Below, in pieces: positions 36,601 to 50,700 of a DNA stretch of 64,000 bases. Each line of letters opens with the position of its first letter. Positions within the stretch are counted from its first letter, which is position 1. A model generated the notes under the pieces. That model made no database searches and was not told the origin of the DNA. It was given only the letters and a program-made list of their open reading frames with translations. The stretch covers positions 20,930,001 to 20,994,000 of the forward strand of contig OX621255.1 in the NCBI GenBank assembly GCA_951640165.1, given 5' to 3'. A program made the translations under genes and the position numbers. Origin of the DNA: Pseudoips prasinana. Taxonomy: Eukaryota > Arthropoda > Insecta > Lepidoptera > Nolidae.

Positions 36601-39600
36601 CAAGACTATGGCCAACTACTACGGAAAGTTAGCTCTGGTATTCTGGAAGGCCGGCCACTGTCTCTTCCACGCCGCCGCGCTGCTGAAGCTCTTCCAACTA
36701 TCCAGGGAGATGAAGAAGAATATAACACAGGAGGAATTACAGAAGTGAGTGGGTATTTTGTTCTTAATAACATTGTCCAATTAGAGACAGTGTTTATTTA
36801 TTTTTTTAATGTGATTATGTACTTATTTAATTTAGTTAAACATTGGCTACCATAATTTCGAGTTGTTCAAACCGCCCAGAAGGCCTATAATACAGCTTAA
36901 TGTAATGAAGTCATTCAGACTCAGTCACGACACTGAGAAAACAAAAATTGCCTATCTTCGACGAATGGTAATGGACCATTGAGAACATGGCTATGAACGT
37001 GTTTTATATGAGGGAAGGTGGAGCATTTACTTAATTCGGAAGGCATGTTAGGCTGTCGATCATGGTTGTAGTTGTTTAGACTACAGTCGTTAAGGCCTCT
37101 CAGCTAGACTCTTTGGATTCGATAGAGAGACGCGCTCGCAGGATAATCGACGATAGAGACCTAACAAGTAAAAAGCTGCAAAACTTGGATCATCGGCGTC
37201 AGGTTGCAAGCTTATCGGTTTTCTACAGGCTGTTTCATGGAGAATGCGCTCAAGACCTCCATGAACTTATTCCTCCATCTACCTTTTCTCATCGGACTAC
37301 AAGGCGTCGGGAGGCTCGCCACCGCTATGTTGCTGACATCCCATTATGCCGTACGAAGCGTTTTGCTTCCTCTTTCATCATACGCACGGCTAAGCTGTGG
37401 AACAACCTCCCAAACGACATGTTTCCAGACTCATATAACATGGGTTTATTCAAGGTTAGAGTGAACAGGCATCTTATGGGTACGCGCGGTCCAGCTTCGA
37501 CTACATCTTCACTTACCATCAGGTCAAGCGCAAACCCATTTTGCATAAAAAAAGGTCTACTAGAACAACTCCCGGCTTGCCTCAAACCCAGTTTCAACAA
37601 CTCTTACTCTAGGTTCACCAGTGAGAAAACAGAAAAGGTTCACATTCTCACCCACTAGGTCTCTAGTATATTTCCCGCGCAGATTGCGAGACAGAACATC
37701 ACTTATGCCTGTTCTAGATGGCTGTAAACCAACGTCCCAACAGAAGTCCTTGGGCCGAATGTGTTTCGGCTACACGGTTGTCAACCACGCACCAACACGC
37801 AAGCGAATCAGTCGCGAGTCGTCTTTTAACGGGAAATCAAGTACTCGTATCGTGAACGGACCGTATGGTGCTGTAGAAATGGTTCCCAATTTGTCCAAAT
37901 TTCAAAAAGTAGGCCATGTTTATATGTTTCGGACGTAATGTATCATAGGCATGGCAAATCTCTATAGAGATCGATTAACTTATTATTAATTTCGCGTTCA
38001 CGGCTCTGGTTTGCGGACGACATTCTACACTTGCATACGTGCGCACCCGCTGCCTGCAGCAGCGCAACTGTCCTTGGTTGGTTGTAATCCGCCGGCCACA
38101 CGGATGGAATCCACGCCCTCCAACCGCGTTTGGGAACACGCGCCCGCAAACCAAAGACGTTAGTCAAACCAAAACTTGGTTTACAACTGCAGTCTAGATG
38201 GATGGCAACCACCAAGGTGACCTCTGTTGGGACGTTGGCTTACAGTCGTCTAGAACAGGCTTTAATGAAGCCTGAAGGTGATCGATCATGTGAAGATAAT
38301 TTTGTTATAAATTCTTAAGTTTGATTATTTTTGCCTGTGTTTTAGTAATGTAACCTCCGAAATAAATCCCATGTGTGTGTTCACAATACTCGCTCATGGT
38401 AGGCCTCGGAGGCAGAGCATACGTCGGCTAGACGCGACAGGGTGCGCCACATATGTGTACTCTGTGTTAATTTATGTCTGCACAACTTAACCACAGACAT
38501 TTGTTTAGTTTTTGGCATTACTTCTTCTGCAAGACAGACTTTCTCGTAGCAGCTAGGAGTCTGGAAGTTTAGTGGTTTAAACGGCCTTGGAGAGAGCGTA
38601 AAACGGTCGTTGTGGTGGCAGATTTTTTAGAACAAACCAAAAGAACCTTAGTACACACGGCTACATATCAAGCTATACATTACCAGTATAAGCTGATCTC
38701 GCGTTGTAAAGGATTTCCATACAATGACAGGTCAGCTTATACTGAAAATGTATAGCTTGATATGTAGCCGTGTGTACCTGCCACTTATTATATTACTTTC
38801 CCAGTGGGACTTACCAATCCTTGGTTTTCAAATTTTCAACCAAGATTGTTTCCTCCAGGATGGCCTGTCGCGTGTTGGTAGCAGTGCTGTCAGTGCCGCT
38901 GCCGTCGTTGCACCCGGAGTTTGACCGTTTTGTGGAAACTGACAAGAGCCCCGTTGAGAAGGCCCAGCGGTTAGCTGTACTGCTAGGATTAGCCCAGCCA
39001 CCGACTAGGGCTAGCTTGTTGAAAGGTAATGTATTAATGTCTTTACTAATTGTTAAATGTTTTGTTATATTTTATCTTACTTATCGCATGGGCAGTGGTT
39101 ACCCTAGTGTCAGTGTTGAATGAATGAATAATTTATTTATTTTGCGAGAATTGTAGTATACATTATAGGTGTTGTTATTACTGCTGAACAATTCAGTTAC
39201 ATAATAGCATGCAAAAAAAATTTTCAAGTGTTGTTCAAGTTGCCCAGTAGGCCTCTGAATTGGTTTAAAAATTGTTGTCTAATGACTACAACCGGGATCG
39301 ACAGCGTAACGTGCCCTCCGAAGCACAGAGACGCAGAAATTAAACCACTTAATGGTCACCCATCTATGGACTGATCGGCGATCGCTTACAGCTCGGTTAT
39401 AACTGTATAATGTAATCTATACATATAATAAAATCGTAGGAAAGTCAAAACTGTACATTGAATATCTTTTTAAAAGGATACTTGGGGCGTGATCTACAAT
39501 CGATATCGAAGCCAAAAATATAGTTTTTAGAATTTTTGTTTGTGTCTCTGTTTGTCCGGGCAAAACTCAAAAAGATGCATGGATTTACTTAAAATTTTGC

Positions 39601-42600
39601 ATGAATATTACTAAGAGGTCGGGTCAACATATAGGCTACATATTATCACGCTATCACCTACGGGGGAGGAGCTGGGATAATATAGAAAGTTTAACACGGG
39701 TAAAACCGCGGGGCACAGCTAGTAACTGTATAATGTAATATAATAGTAAAAGTACATGATTAACTTAAATTCCTTTTTGTTAAACACCACTTTCTACCTG
39801 CACCCTCTGTTCATTTAGAGTGCCAGGTTTAAAAATACTGCGTGCAACTTCGACCTGCTGGCATAGCCTACTGTCCAAAGTAACTGGAAAAAGTACAAGG
39901 GATTTTATTGAGTAGATAAATATTAACCTCAACTCTGCAACCTCCTTCATGATACTGTCAAAGTTTTCGGTGGCAATTAGAAAGGCAACACAGTTGTGCT
40001 CTGGAGTCTTAGCTATTAAATAAAACTATGAACTTTGATGTATAGAATATAGTGATTCTCGTAAGAGGTAAATAAAAGGCAACCATGTTGCTTGCGCTGA
40101 GTCACGTGAGCGAGTTCTACGCCGCTTTAGGTCGACGGCAAGTGTGGGGTAGGGAAGGACGTTGAAGGTCAGCGAACTTATTTTTTTATACTTTATTATT
40201 ATATACCTAACGTCTATAGTCATTATTAATACTTTGTTTTAATTATATTATTTTTAGTAGAAATATATATGAATACCAACCTCCGAAATAAATCCCATGT
40301 GTGTGTTCACAATACTCACTTATGGTAGGCCTTGGAGGTAGAGCATACGTCGGCTAGACGCGACAGGGTGCGCCATACACGTGCACTCTGTGTTAATTTA
40401 TGCTGAAACAACAATTATTTTCCCTGAAGTTTCTATGGAATGATAAAGGAGTTAGTCAACCTCACAATGTTAAGGATAGTGTTAAGGCCTCACTCAGTTT
40501 GGTTCGCATTGTTCCATGTTATTCATTTATTAAAATTCCCTGATCGAATTATTGCGAGAATCAAATAAGCAGGGATGGATCAACTGATTCTCTAGCATTC
40601 ATTCATTCGTATAGGCTGTGATTACCCTCAGAATTGTTAAGGCTGGGCGGCTTAAGCAGAAGTCGAGAGTCTGTCATGGCTTAAGGACATTTGGCTAATG
40701 ACTACAGCCGAAACCCACAGCTTACAGAATCGTTTGAAGCACAGAGTCGCCCATCAATTAAACCACTTATGCGGTCACCTAACACTACCACCTATAAAAA
40801 AGTTTTAACTAACTTCTTCATTTCGCAGATGTCGTCCGTCTTAACGTAGTTGCGCTGGCAACTCCACAACTGCAGCAGTTATACTCCTGGTTGGAGGTGG
40901 AGTTTGATCCCCTCACTCTCTGCAACAATGTCAAGAGTGTTGTCAAGTCGCTGGAGGAAGAACCTAGTGAGTATCTCTTTGTTATCTATATTCCTTCTCA
41001 TTATCAGTAAAGATGTACTATAGGTTGACGTTGGTACATATCCGGCTCGAAGGACCAAAAAAAATGTAAATTGTGCTCACCGTTCATTGAGTAATGCCAG
41101 AGCAATTAAATATATATGAATATATGAATATATATATGAATATTATTTATATATATATATGAATATATGAATATATGAAATATGAATAGGTAAAAATTGC
41201 CAGTGAATGCTCAATGGGATGAGTCGTAATGAAAAAGCAAGTTGTCGGATACGAACCACGTCTTTTGATTAGGCTCAATTTAAACTGCCGCGGAATGGAA
41301 CGGAAGCGAATTTTTGCAATTAAATTCTACATACCATTATGAACTCTATTTCAATTGTGTAAGGTACCTACAATCTAAATACGAGCAAATTAGAGGTCGC
41401 GAGTCTTCCGGGGAATTCTCGACCATTCTCCTGTTCGTTATTATATGTAAAATTTCGCTGCATAAGTTCGCTTCCATTCCATTCCGCGGCAGTGTAAATC
41501 ACAAATCTAAAAATGTTTTGCTTCATGTTATTGCACTATCAAATGTAGGTAGCGATCAAAGTGCAACAACGCGGGCCTATTCTAACTTATTTTGGTAAAT
41601 AAACATTAAAATCATGTGCACCATACATAATCTTTCTCATTTGTCGTAATGTCGTAAGTGTAAAGATGTGCCTCCGAAATAAATCCCATGTGTGTGTTCA
41701 CAATACTCGCTCATGGTAGGCCTCGGAGGTAAAGCATATCGTAGGCTAGACGCGACAGAGTGCGCCACACACGTGTACTCTGTGTTAATTAAAGCCGGCA
41801 CATAAATAACTACCGTGAAGATTAAAGGTTACAGCACAACGGTTACAGTGCTGGGAAAAGAGACTTGTAGCCATAACAATCTTATTGGAGACTTCAAGAG
41901 ATTTATGAGATTAAACAGAGAATGGTCAAATGACTCTCAAGTTAAACATGAATCTGCATGTCAACCTTATGAATTATATGGAAAATAATAATAATATCTG
42001 GGGACAATGTCACACAGATAATCCTAGCCCCAAACTAAGCAAAGCTTGTACTATGGGTACCAGGCGACGATATATATAGATAAATACTTAAATACATAGA
42101 AAACATCCATGACTCAGAAACAAATATTCGTGCTCATCACACAAATATTTGCACTTACTGGGATTCGAACCCAGGACCACCAGCTTCATAGGCAGGAGCA
42201 CTACCAACTAGGCTACGGTGACCGTCGTATAAAATAATAGTTATGAGAGTATTAGTAATAATTTATGTACCCTAGAAATGAATACAAGGGGTTACGTACA
42301 TAGTGGAAGAAAATTCAAAGTTTTATACAAGAAAACTAGTTTCTAATGTTATTTGTGTATTTTGCAAGTTGATGTTCTACACTTCATTCAGTTTTGTAGG
42401 CAAATTAAACTCCTTCAATCTAGTCTACTGTTTGTTATATCTTGAATATATTCAATTTCGAATGTTATCGTGACAGTTTTGTCCTATCTATATTGAGGTG
42501 GGCATTCATAAAATTATTACTAGAGCTAATCTTTAATGCATAACGACGGTCACTCTTTAATTATACTGCCGGATCCAATACCGCCCAACTGAGAAATTTA

Positions 42601-44726
42601 TCATACATTTTATTATCTGACGCTTGTTAGTTAATTAGGGCATAAATATTTTTTGTTTTTTTTTAAAAGACAACTCTCGCACAAGTCCCTTTGTTGCGGG
42701 TTGTATTACAAACCTATAACTTTATTACAAATATTTAATTCAATTAATATTTTATATAGAACAGTTATGTGTAGGAATCGAACCTAAGGCACAAAGTGCA
42801 GTAACATTTTCTGCAGTTTTTTTGTGATAAGTAATATGCTTATTAGTTAAATATCTTGCTACTTCTCCCTTCCAGACTCCCCCCTGGCCCAATACACCGT
42901 GGCCTTGTCGGACGTGGCGCTGGTACGTCTGATCCGGCAGGTGGCGCAGTGCTACGCTTGCATCCAGTTCTCGCGTCTCCTGGAACTGGCGTCCAGCGAG
43001 GATCTGTTCCATCTGGAACGTCTGCTCGTGGACTGCGTGCGACACAATGACATGCAGATACGTGTGGATCATGCCAACAAGTGAGTACAAGTTAAACTTA
43101 TGAACAACAAACAAAACACTTATATTTTCACAATTACTTCTTTCCACCAACGAGAGGATAAGTTTTTATTGCGGCCTCTTGATCACACTATTGCATATCC
43201 AGCTGGTATAGGAACAGATAGTATTTCACGGTTTTGGCGTTGCTTTACCACCATACCTGTTCGAGAATGATAAGTGGTCCGCGATGAATATATACATAAT
43301 TTTCCTTAGACACCCATTCCACACACGTCTGCGAGTTGGTATGTCGGATTCGTACCGACTAAACCTAATTTGCCGTAGAATTTGTCCTGGCGCCTGGTGG
43401 GGGGAGCCCCAGGTACGTAAATAATCTTTTCGGTGTTCCCCCTTTACGAAAGATACAAGCGACGGTGAAAGAGACGCGAGCTATAAGGTTCAAATCTCCT
43501 AAAACTGAGAATATACTGATAATATTAAAAAAAATAGTTGCATTTATTAGAGATAGACACACATTTCCCTCGCAAGCCCTAGCTAAATTCGAGTTTCATA
43601 GCTATGCATTCAGGCAGGTCTTGGCTTCCTTGCTCATCTCTGGTGGAAACATAGGTTAAGTGGGGCCATGTCCTATGCTACATATTTTACATTTTTAACG
43701 TAAAATACCTAAGTAGCTTAGAATAAAAATAATTACATAAATAGAACTACAACATATTGTCATATTAAATTCAAAAAAATTATTGAAGTACCTACTATAA
43801 GATTGTTCTAACCACAGAACTTACTCAAAAGATACTTTAACCAAATGTATGGCATTTCATCAAATAATTATACCTCCGAAATAAATCCCATGTGTGTGTT
43901 CACAATACTCGCTCATGGTAGGCCTCGGAGGTAAAGTATATATTATCTGCTTGACGCGACAGGGTGCGCCACACATGTGCACTCTGTGTTAATTAAAGCT
44001 GGCACAAAAATACATTGTTGATTGAGAATAATCGTGTTCTTAGAAATTATCTTCTCGCTTCGCCAATGAATGAAAGAATATTATCAAGGCAAGTATACTT
44101 ACATGGCAAGTGTAAAGGACTCTAAATTAACCCTAAATGTATGTATGGAATATGTAATGAGAGTCAAAAGAGCCAAAATTTTGTTCAAGAAGCATACCAA
44201 GTAACAACAGCATAACCTACTGGTCGGCTTGAACAACTCTGGCACTAGGGTAACCACTGCACTTACGAAAGTGCAGTGGTTACCCTAGTGCCAGAGTTGT
44301 TCAAGCCGACCAGTAGGCATCTGACATGGCTTAACGACTGTTGGCTAATGACTACTACTGGTACCGACAGCTTAACGTGCCCTCCGAAGCACGGAGACGC
44401 TCAGAAATTAAACCGCCAAGGTCACCCATCTATGGACTGACCGCGAGCTTAGTTGCTTTACCTCGCCGATCGCTTACGGACCGGTGAGAGCATCTGTTGT
44501 GTGCTATGGTACGTTGCTACTTGGTTTGTTGAGTGCTCATAGCTATGAGCACTCAACATACCAAGTGGAAATCTTCTGTCTTTGACTACACCTCTTACAA
44601 ATATTGATGACAATGATATTTTCCAGATGCGTTCACTTTGGCGTGGAAGCGGGAGGTGGCGAATGGTGCTCTACCGCTGACGAAGCTTGTGGCGGAGCTA
44701 TCCTCCAAGCAACACCCGCTGAACAA
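30629..44726 (+). CDS. eIF3a: eIF3a exons 1-10: helical N-terminal half and PCI region
   Basis: Exons: 30629-30677, 33521-33749, 34152-34326, 34857-35045, 35592-35696, 36536-36744, 38859-39025, 40829-40966, 42876-43080, 44627-44726. Recognisable blocks are [19 protein letters not shown] (exon 2), [20 protein letters not shown] (exon 3), KFLWESY and [13 protein letters not shown] (exon 4), [16 protein letters not shown] (exon 6), [15 protein letters not shown] (exon 7), [15 protein letters not shown] (exon 8) and QIRVDHANK (exon 9-10 junction). These form the TPR-like helices and winged-helix PCI module that contact eIF3c in known structures. Intron 1 is 2.8 kb. Confidence 0.94.
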
Positions 44727-47700
44727 GTATGTATCAACTAATTGGAGAGTTTACCCACAAAGTAGTCCTTACAGTCTGGCTTCATAATTTGGTCAACAAA
44801 AACCTTGTTGCTCCACTGTCTCTTAGACAAGGATCTCACTTTTATTTCGTGAAGTTTAGTCTTAATTTTCCCTGTAAATGATTGTCCACTCCATACTATC
44901 AACACTGACCCTATGATATGAACTGTGTAATTTGTTTACTTTTGTCCAAAATATTCTGAGAATTAAAAGTTCTAGATCTCTCTGCCAGAATATTGGCCAG
45001 CTATTGACACACAACACTAAAGTGTCACTTAATGACAATGATTTTTATGTTATCGTAATAATATTATTTATATTTGACATAGATAATCTGTATTGTAATT
45101 AATTTTATTTGAATTAAATAGTTTGACAATGTATCTGCATGCCCGTTAGCAAAATATGAGGACTATATTTTGAATATCTTCATTACCATATTTTGAGCGA
45201 ATAAAGAAATTGTTTTTTTTATTATTAATAAATAATGGTAGCAAAAGGTGTATCAATTTATTGGAGGAAAAAAAGATACAAACAATATGTAAGAATAATA
45301 TATAAAAACTGTATACCTATATTATTAATAAGTTAATTTCTCATAAATTGTCACATAGAATGTATAATACTTTGGCTGCATCGTTGGTCTAGCGGTAGCG
45401 TGTTAAATTGTAGATAACGAGGTCCTGGGTTCCAATCCCAGGTCGGGCCAAAAGTTATTTAGGGATTGCAATACAATTCAAAACTCTTTATTGTACACCA
45501 GAAATAAATATTAATTACAAAAAGCAGTTATTATAATTATGTAAAAAGGGCGGTTTTATCGCTAGATGAAATTTCTTCCAACCTTGGGATGGACAAATCT
45601 AGTGAGAAATAAAAGTGGGTAGTATAAAGGTGTAAGAAAGTATAGTAAAATAATAATAAGGATACAATAAAATATAAATTTAAAAGTAAGATTAAAGTGA
45701 GGTAGCATCTACAATAACTAGGTACAGATACAAATACCTATTCTAAACTTATACATGCAATACATATAAATATACAACACGTAACGTAATTAACGCACAC
45801 CCTCCGACACCCCAATTAGAATATTATGTTGTAATCATAATACATACACAAAATTTTTAATTTAACATGTATATGCATTGATGTTTACTGAATTAGTTTC
45901 TTGGAATAAAGTTTATTGTTCTTTATTTTGTATTGAATTTGTATGAATACAATTAAAACTGCGATTTAAAAGTCTTATTACTTTGATTTACGGTCCATTT
46001 CAAATTGTTTTGACTGTACAGGGTTAAAATAACGATAATTTCCGTAGCTTTAATTATTTTCGAATAAAAAATTACCTATATTAAAAATGATATAAATCGA
46101 TTCAGTAAACGATTCTGAACAAACAATTTTTAGGGTGTGCGTTAATTAAGTTACATGTTGTATATGCTATAAAATATAATTACATAAATTTTGTTTTATA
46201 TCATGTAAATAAAATAAAATAAAATAAAAAAGGTTTTTATTCACGTAGACTTTAAAAAAGCGCTTGTAAATAGTCAGAACATGTTTGTAGTAATATAGTT
46301 GCATACATTATTATTTCTAGTAATATAGATATTTAGGTACACATTGTATGAAAACATTTATAAAATTAATTTTATTATAGCATTGATATTTAGCTAGCTC
46401 GTATCAAGTTATTGTCAAGAGATTATGTTTAATTATCTAGTTTAAGTCTAATATTTTTACTACATATTGTAAATAAACGTGTATTGATACCCCCAGGTGC
46501 GTGAACAGTTAGTCCGCGCCGCCGAAGTGCTGAGCCGCGCAGCCGCCACGCTGTTCCCAGCTCGGCGCAAGCAGGAGCGGGAGCGTTCCCGCCAGCACAT
46601 GGTGCAGCACTACCACGACCACAAGCACGCCGAGCACCACAGAGTGCTGCAGCGGCACAAGATCATCGAGGAGCGCAAGGAGTACATCGAGAGGCTCAAC
46701 ACTGTGAGGGAGGAGGAGGAACTCAGGTAACTGACATGTAACAGTATCCGAATGTCCAAAATTCTGTTGGCCAACAAAGATGCGTATTAAGATTTACTTA
46801 GAAGACTATCTAGACTTATCGTATGGACAGTGGACTGCCTCGTGTTCAACCGCAGATTATGAGGTCTTGGGTTCGATTCCCGGGTTGGGCCAAAAAGTGA
46901 TTTTGGGCTTTTCCGTACAAAGATATTTCTCAGTATCAGCCCAAAGTCTGGAAGTTGGAGGCATTACACCCCCGTGCCTCGGAGAGCACGTCCAGTCGTC
47001 GGCCCTGTACCTAAACTCTTTCCGGTCGTGTCGCTAGGCGTCCCATCGGATCATGAGAGTGATGGAATAGAGAGTGCCCCTGTGTTTGCGCACACACTTG
47101 TGCACTATAATACGTCCTGCGCAATTGGCTAGTCTAATTGAGACTGGCCGCCGTGGCTGAAATTCCGTCGGGAGGACATTATGGACAGTGGTCACCCTAG
47201 TGGCATGGTTGTTCAAGCCGCCCAGTAGGGCTCTGACATGGCTTAACAATTGTTGTCCAATGACTACAACCGGGATCGGTAGCTTAACGTGCCCTCCGAA
47301 GCACGGAGACGCTATGTAGTTATACCACTTTTGTGGTCACCCATCTACGGACTGACCGCGAGCCTAGTTGCTTAACCTCGACGATCACTTACGAACCTGT
47401 GAGAGCAATATACAGTAAAGCTAAAGCCGTAACACTCCCCCAGGCGTCAAGAAGAGCAATCCCGCGCCGCCGCAGCAGCAGAAGCTCGTCGTCAAGAAGC
47501 TGAGCGTGAAGAAAGAGAGAGAAGACGTCAGGAGTCGGAACTAGCGGCCATGAAGGAGAGACACATGCGCGAGCGCGTGGCACATATCCGTGAGACGGCG
47601 CACGGACAGAAAGTGTTGCAGAAGTTAGATGAAGAGGTATGTAGACATACCTAATACTAATAATCTAAGAGCCTCTGCTTTCCTCCATTAGAGTTGCTAA

Positions 47701-50700
47701 CACGGTACTGCTGATGCCATGTGCTATAGTGGCCATGAGATTTTGAGGCGACAGCAGCACTAATTAACCTGACTTATACCTGTGAGAAAAGTGAAAGACT
47801 ACCATAACAATAATAATATCCTGGGACTTTATTTGCATACGGCCTTCTGATCCCAAACTAAGCAGAGCTTGTACTATGGAAACCAGATAACTGATATAAT
47901 ATATATATATATATATTACTTTTGTATATACATACTTATTTAGATAATTACACCCAGACTCAGGACAAACAGATATGTTCATGCTAATAAATATCTGTCT
48001 TGGGTGGGTATTGAACCCCTCGTGCGTAAAAAGCAAGCCAACAGGCCCGTCAAAGAAAGCGATATAAAGTAAAAATTGATATGGTAAATGCTATCAGAAA
48101 AGGTTCTCGAGTGGCGACCATGAACCGGAAGACGCAGCGTGGGCAGGCCCCTACAAGATGGACCGATGATCTTGTGAGGGCGCTGGATGCGAATAGCGGA
48201 TAGAATATCTTTGGGGGAGGCCTTTGTCCAGCAGTGGACGTGTTTCGGCTGATATGATGATGATGAAATGCTATCTAAACATAATGTGTTAAGCAGCAAA
48301 AATCGTTAGGTAAAATAATGTATTTTGTATGAATACAGGATTTGAAGAAAATGGACGCGGACGCCATCGCCCGCCGTGAAGCCGACGTGTTGATGAAGGA
48401 AAGGCGCGAGCTTCAAGCCAGGCTTAAATCTCAAGAGAAGAAGGTAACTGTTCTCAACCGATTTAATAATGTTTTTATTTAATAGATTGTCTTCTATAAA
48501 TTACTAGCGGCCCGGTACGTGCTTCGCTACGCTTTTAAGTATTAGATGAGCTTTAAGAAAGATGTTGATTTTACACTTTTTCAAGACTTTTTTTAAATTT
48601 TCTCTACGTACAAACCTTCCCTGGACTTCCACGAATAATTCAAGACCAAAATTAGCCAAATTGATAAAGGCGTTGTTGAATTATAACATTACAACGACAA
48701 GGGCGTTGATTTTTATATATATAGAGTAGAAATTGTGACCAAAACTTGGAACTGATCTTTTTCTTTTCCTACAATAACTTGATTCAAATTCTAAAGCCTC
48801 CGAAATAAATCCCATGTGTGTGTTCACAATACTCGCTCATGGTAGGCCTCGGAGGCAGAGCATACGTCGGCTAGACGCGACAGGGTGCGCCATACACGTG
48901 CACTCTGTGTTAATTTATGCTGGCACATGTTCAACAAAAAAAACGGCTTCCAATAATATTTAAGACAATATTTAGTAGAAAATAACCAAAATTAAATTTA
49001 TTAAATTAAATCATAATAATATTTTTTAGGTGGATTACTTCGAGCGTGCCAAGCGCTTGGAAGAGATTCCCTTGCTGCAGAAGAGTTTAGAAGAGAAGCA
49101 AGTACAGGACAAGGCATTCTGGGAAACTCAGGAGAAGGAACGCATTCAACAACTTATTGGTGAGTTAATATTATTTGTTTTGGATGAGGAGTGCTTGGAA
49201 GGGTATTTCTCACTACTAAAGTTTAGAAAATGTGCAGAATAAGGCGTATGTATACTTTTCAATATGTATGTAAGTGGTTACATTATATTTAAAAGGGGTA
49301 TCCCGCGAGTGTCTGCTGTCCTTTAAAAAGTTCTGTAGCAGCAAGCAAGTTAAGAGCATGTAAGATCGATAGGTTCCGCCTAGCATATTCGAGAGGTCAT
49401 GTACGCTAAGGCCCGGCGCCCGCTATCGGTCGACATCGGTGCGGGTCGGTAGAGTTCGGGCGCCTAAAAGCTGACTCGGCAGTCGTAAGCACGCCTGAGG
49501 ACTATTGTGGCTACCCAAAGCTGATTTTGGGTAGCCACAATAGTTCGGGTGGCAGAAACATCGCAGTGCAGTCTAAACGTTACGTGAAAACAGTTGTGCG
49601 TGTGTATTTATAACGGTGGATTGGGGCTTAGTTCTCATTGTTCATCTTGCTGAAGAAGAAGAGAAACTTAGATCCCTAAGGCAAAGAAGAATATTTTGGG
49701 TGCTTATGGCTGCCGAGGCAGCCCGAAGTCGCCCGACGCGGCCCTCAGGCGCCCACCCCCCAGATACCCACGGATAGTCACTATCGGTGGGCATCGGTAC
49801 GGTTCGGTACAGCTCGGGCGCTTTACGGCGGCTTCGGGCGCCTGAGAGCTACTTCGGGCGCCCGAGAGCTGCGTCGGGCGGCTTCGGGCGCCTGAGAGCT
49901 GCGTCGGGTGGCTTCGGGCGCCTGAGAGCTGGGTCGGGTGGCGTCGGGCGCCTGAGAGCTGCGTCGGGCGACTTCGGGCTGCCTCGGCAGCCGTAAGTAC
50001 CCAAAATATTCTTCTTTGCCTTAAGGATCCAAGTTTCTCTTCTTCTTCAGCAAGATAAACAATGAGAACTAAGTCCCAATCCACCGTTATAAATACACAC
50101 TCACAACTGTATACACGTAACGTTACAACTGCTCTGCGATGTTTCTGCCGCCCGAACTATTCTGTGGCTACCTAAAATCAGCTTCGGCGTCCTTAGGCGT
50201 GCTTACGACTGCCGAGGCAACTCTCAGGCGGCCAAAGCCGCCGTAAGGCGCCCGAGCTCTACTGAGCTGCACCGATGCCGACCGATAGTGGGCGCCATGC
50301 CTAAGGGAAATCTGCCATGGAGTCAATCAGTTATGGAGATCCTTCAAATCCTTGAAGGTCTTTCAGCTGATACGATGATGATGATTATTATATACATAAC
50401 AAGGTAATCTCTTGTTACAGAGGCTCGAACCCGCGACGTGGCGACGTCTGCCCGTCTCATGCGTATGCAGGAGCAACGCGAGAAGTTCACGGCCAAGCTG
50501 CGGAACGAACGGGGCGCGGCGCACACGCAGCGCCTCGCCGCCTTCAAGGACAAGCTGGCGGCCGAGCGCGAGAAGCGCCTGGCCGAGCGCAGGCAGCAGC
50601 GCATCGAGAAGCGGCGGCAGGAGGTCAGTACTAACATTGCCAAGCTGCGGACGAGCGCGGCGCGGCGCACACGCAGCGCCTCGCCGCCTTCAAGGACAAG

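Larger units (their letters stand above)
44727..46496. other. eIF3a intron 10
   Basis: AT-rich. It carries a truncated SINE family A head (45375-45454), a reversed LINE 3' tail (45465-45700) and another at about 46212-46350. Nothing else was recognised. Confidence 0.5.
49411..50300. mobile_element. 890-bp fold-back element in eIF3a intron 14
   Basis: Ends GCCCGGCGCCCGCTATCGGT (left) and inverse ACCGATAGTGGGCGCCATGC (right) match with two or three differences. Both halves (49411-~49740 and ~49985-50300) are inverted copies over most of their length. The flanks share CTAAG (49406-49410 and 50301-50305), a likely 5-bp target duplication. The GC-rich core holds a minisatellite. Unusually GC-rich against the surrounding intron. 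No transposase. Confidence 0.8.

Noticed and set aside
37204..37600. Secondary ORFs on both strands at 37204-37600
   Set aside because: Overlap the well-matched LINE ORF in another frame.
45375..45454. Free-standing tRNA gene
   Set aside because: The sequence is the head of SINE family A, seen with a full body elsewhere in the window. A proper acceptor stem could not be confirmed.
49704..50084. Arg/Ser/Gln-rich ORFs on both strands ([10 protein letters not shown] type, RAASGGFG type)
   Set aside because: Frames run through a GC-rich minisatellite in a fold-back element; no splice or coding context.
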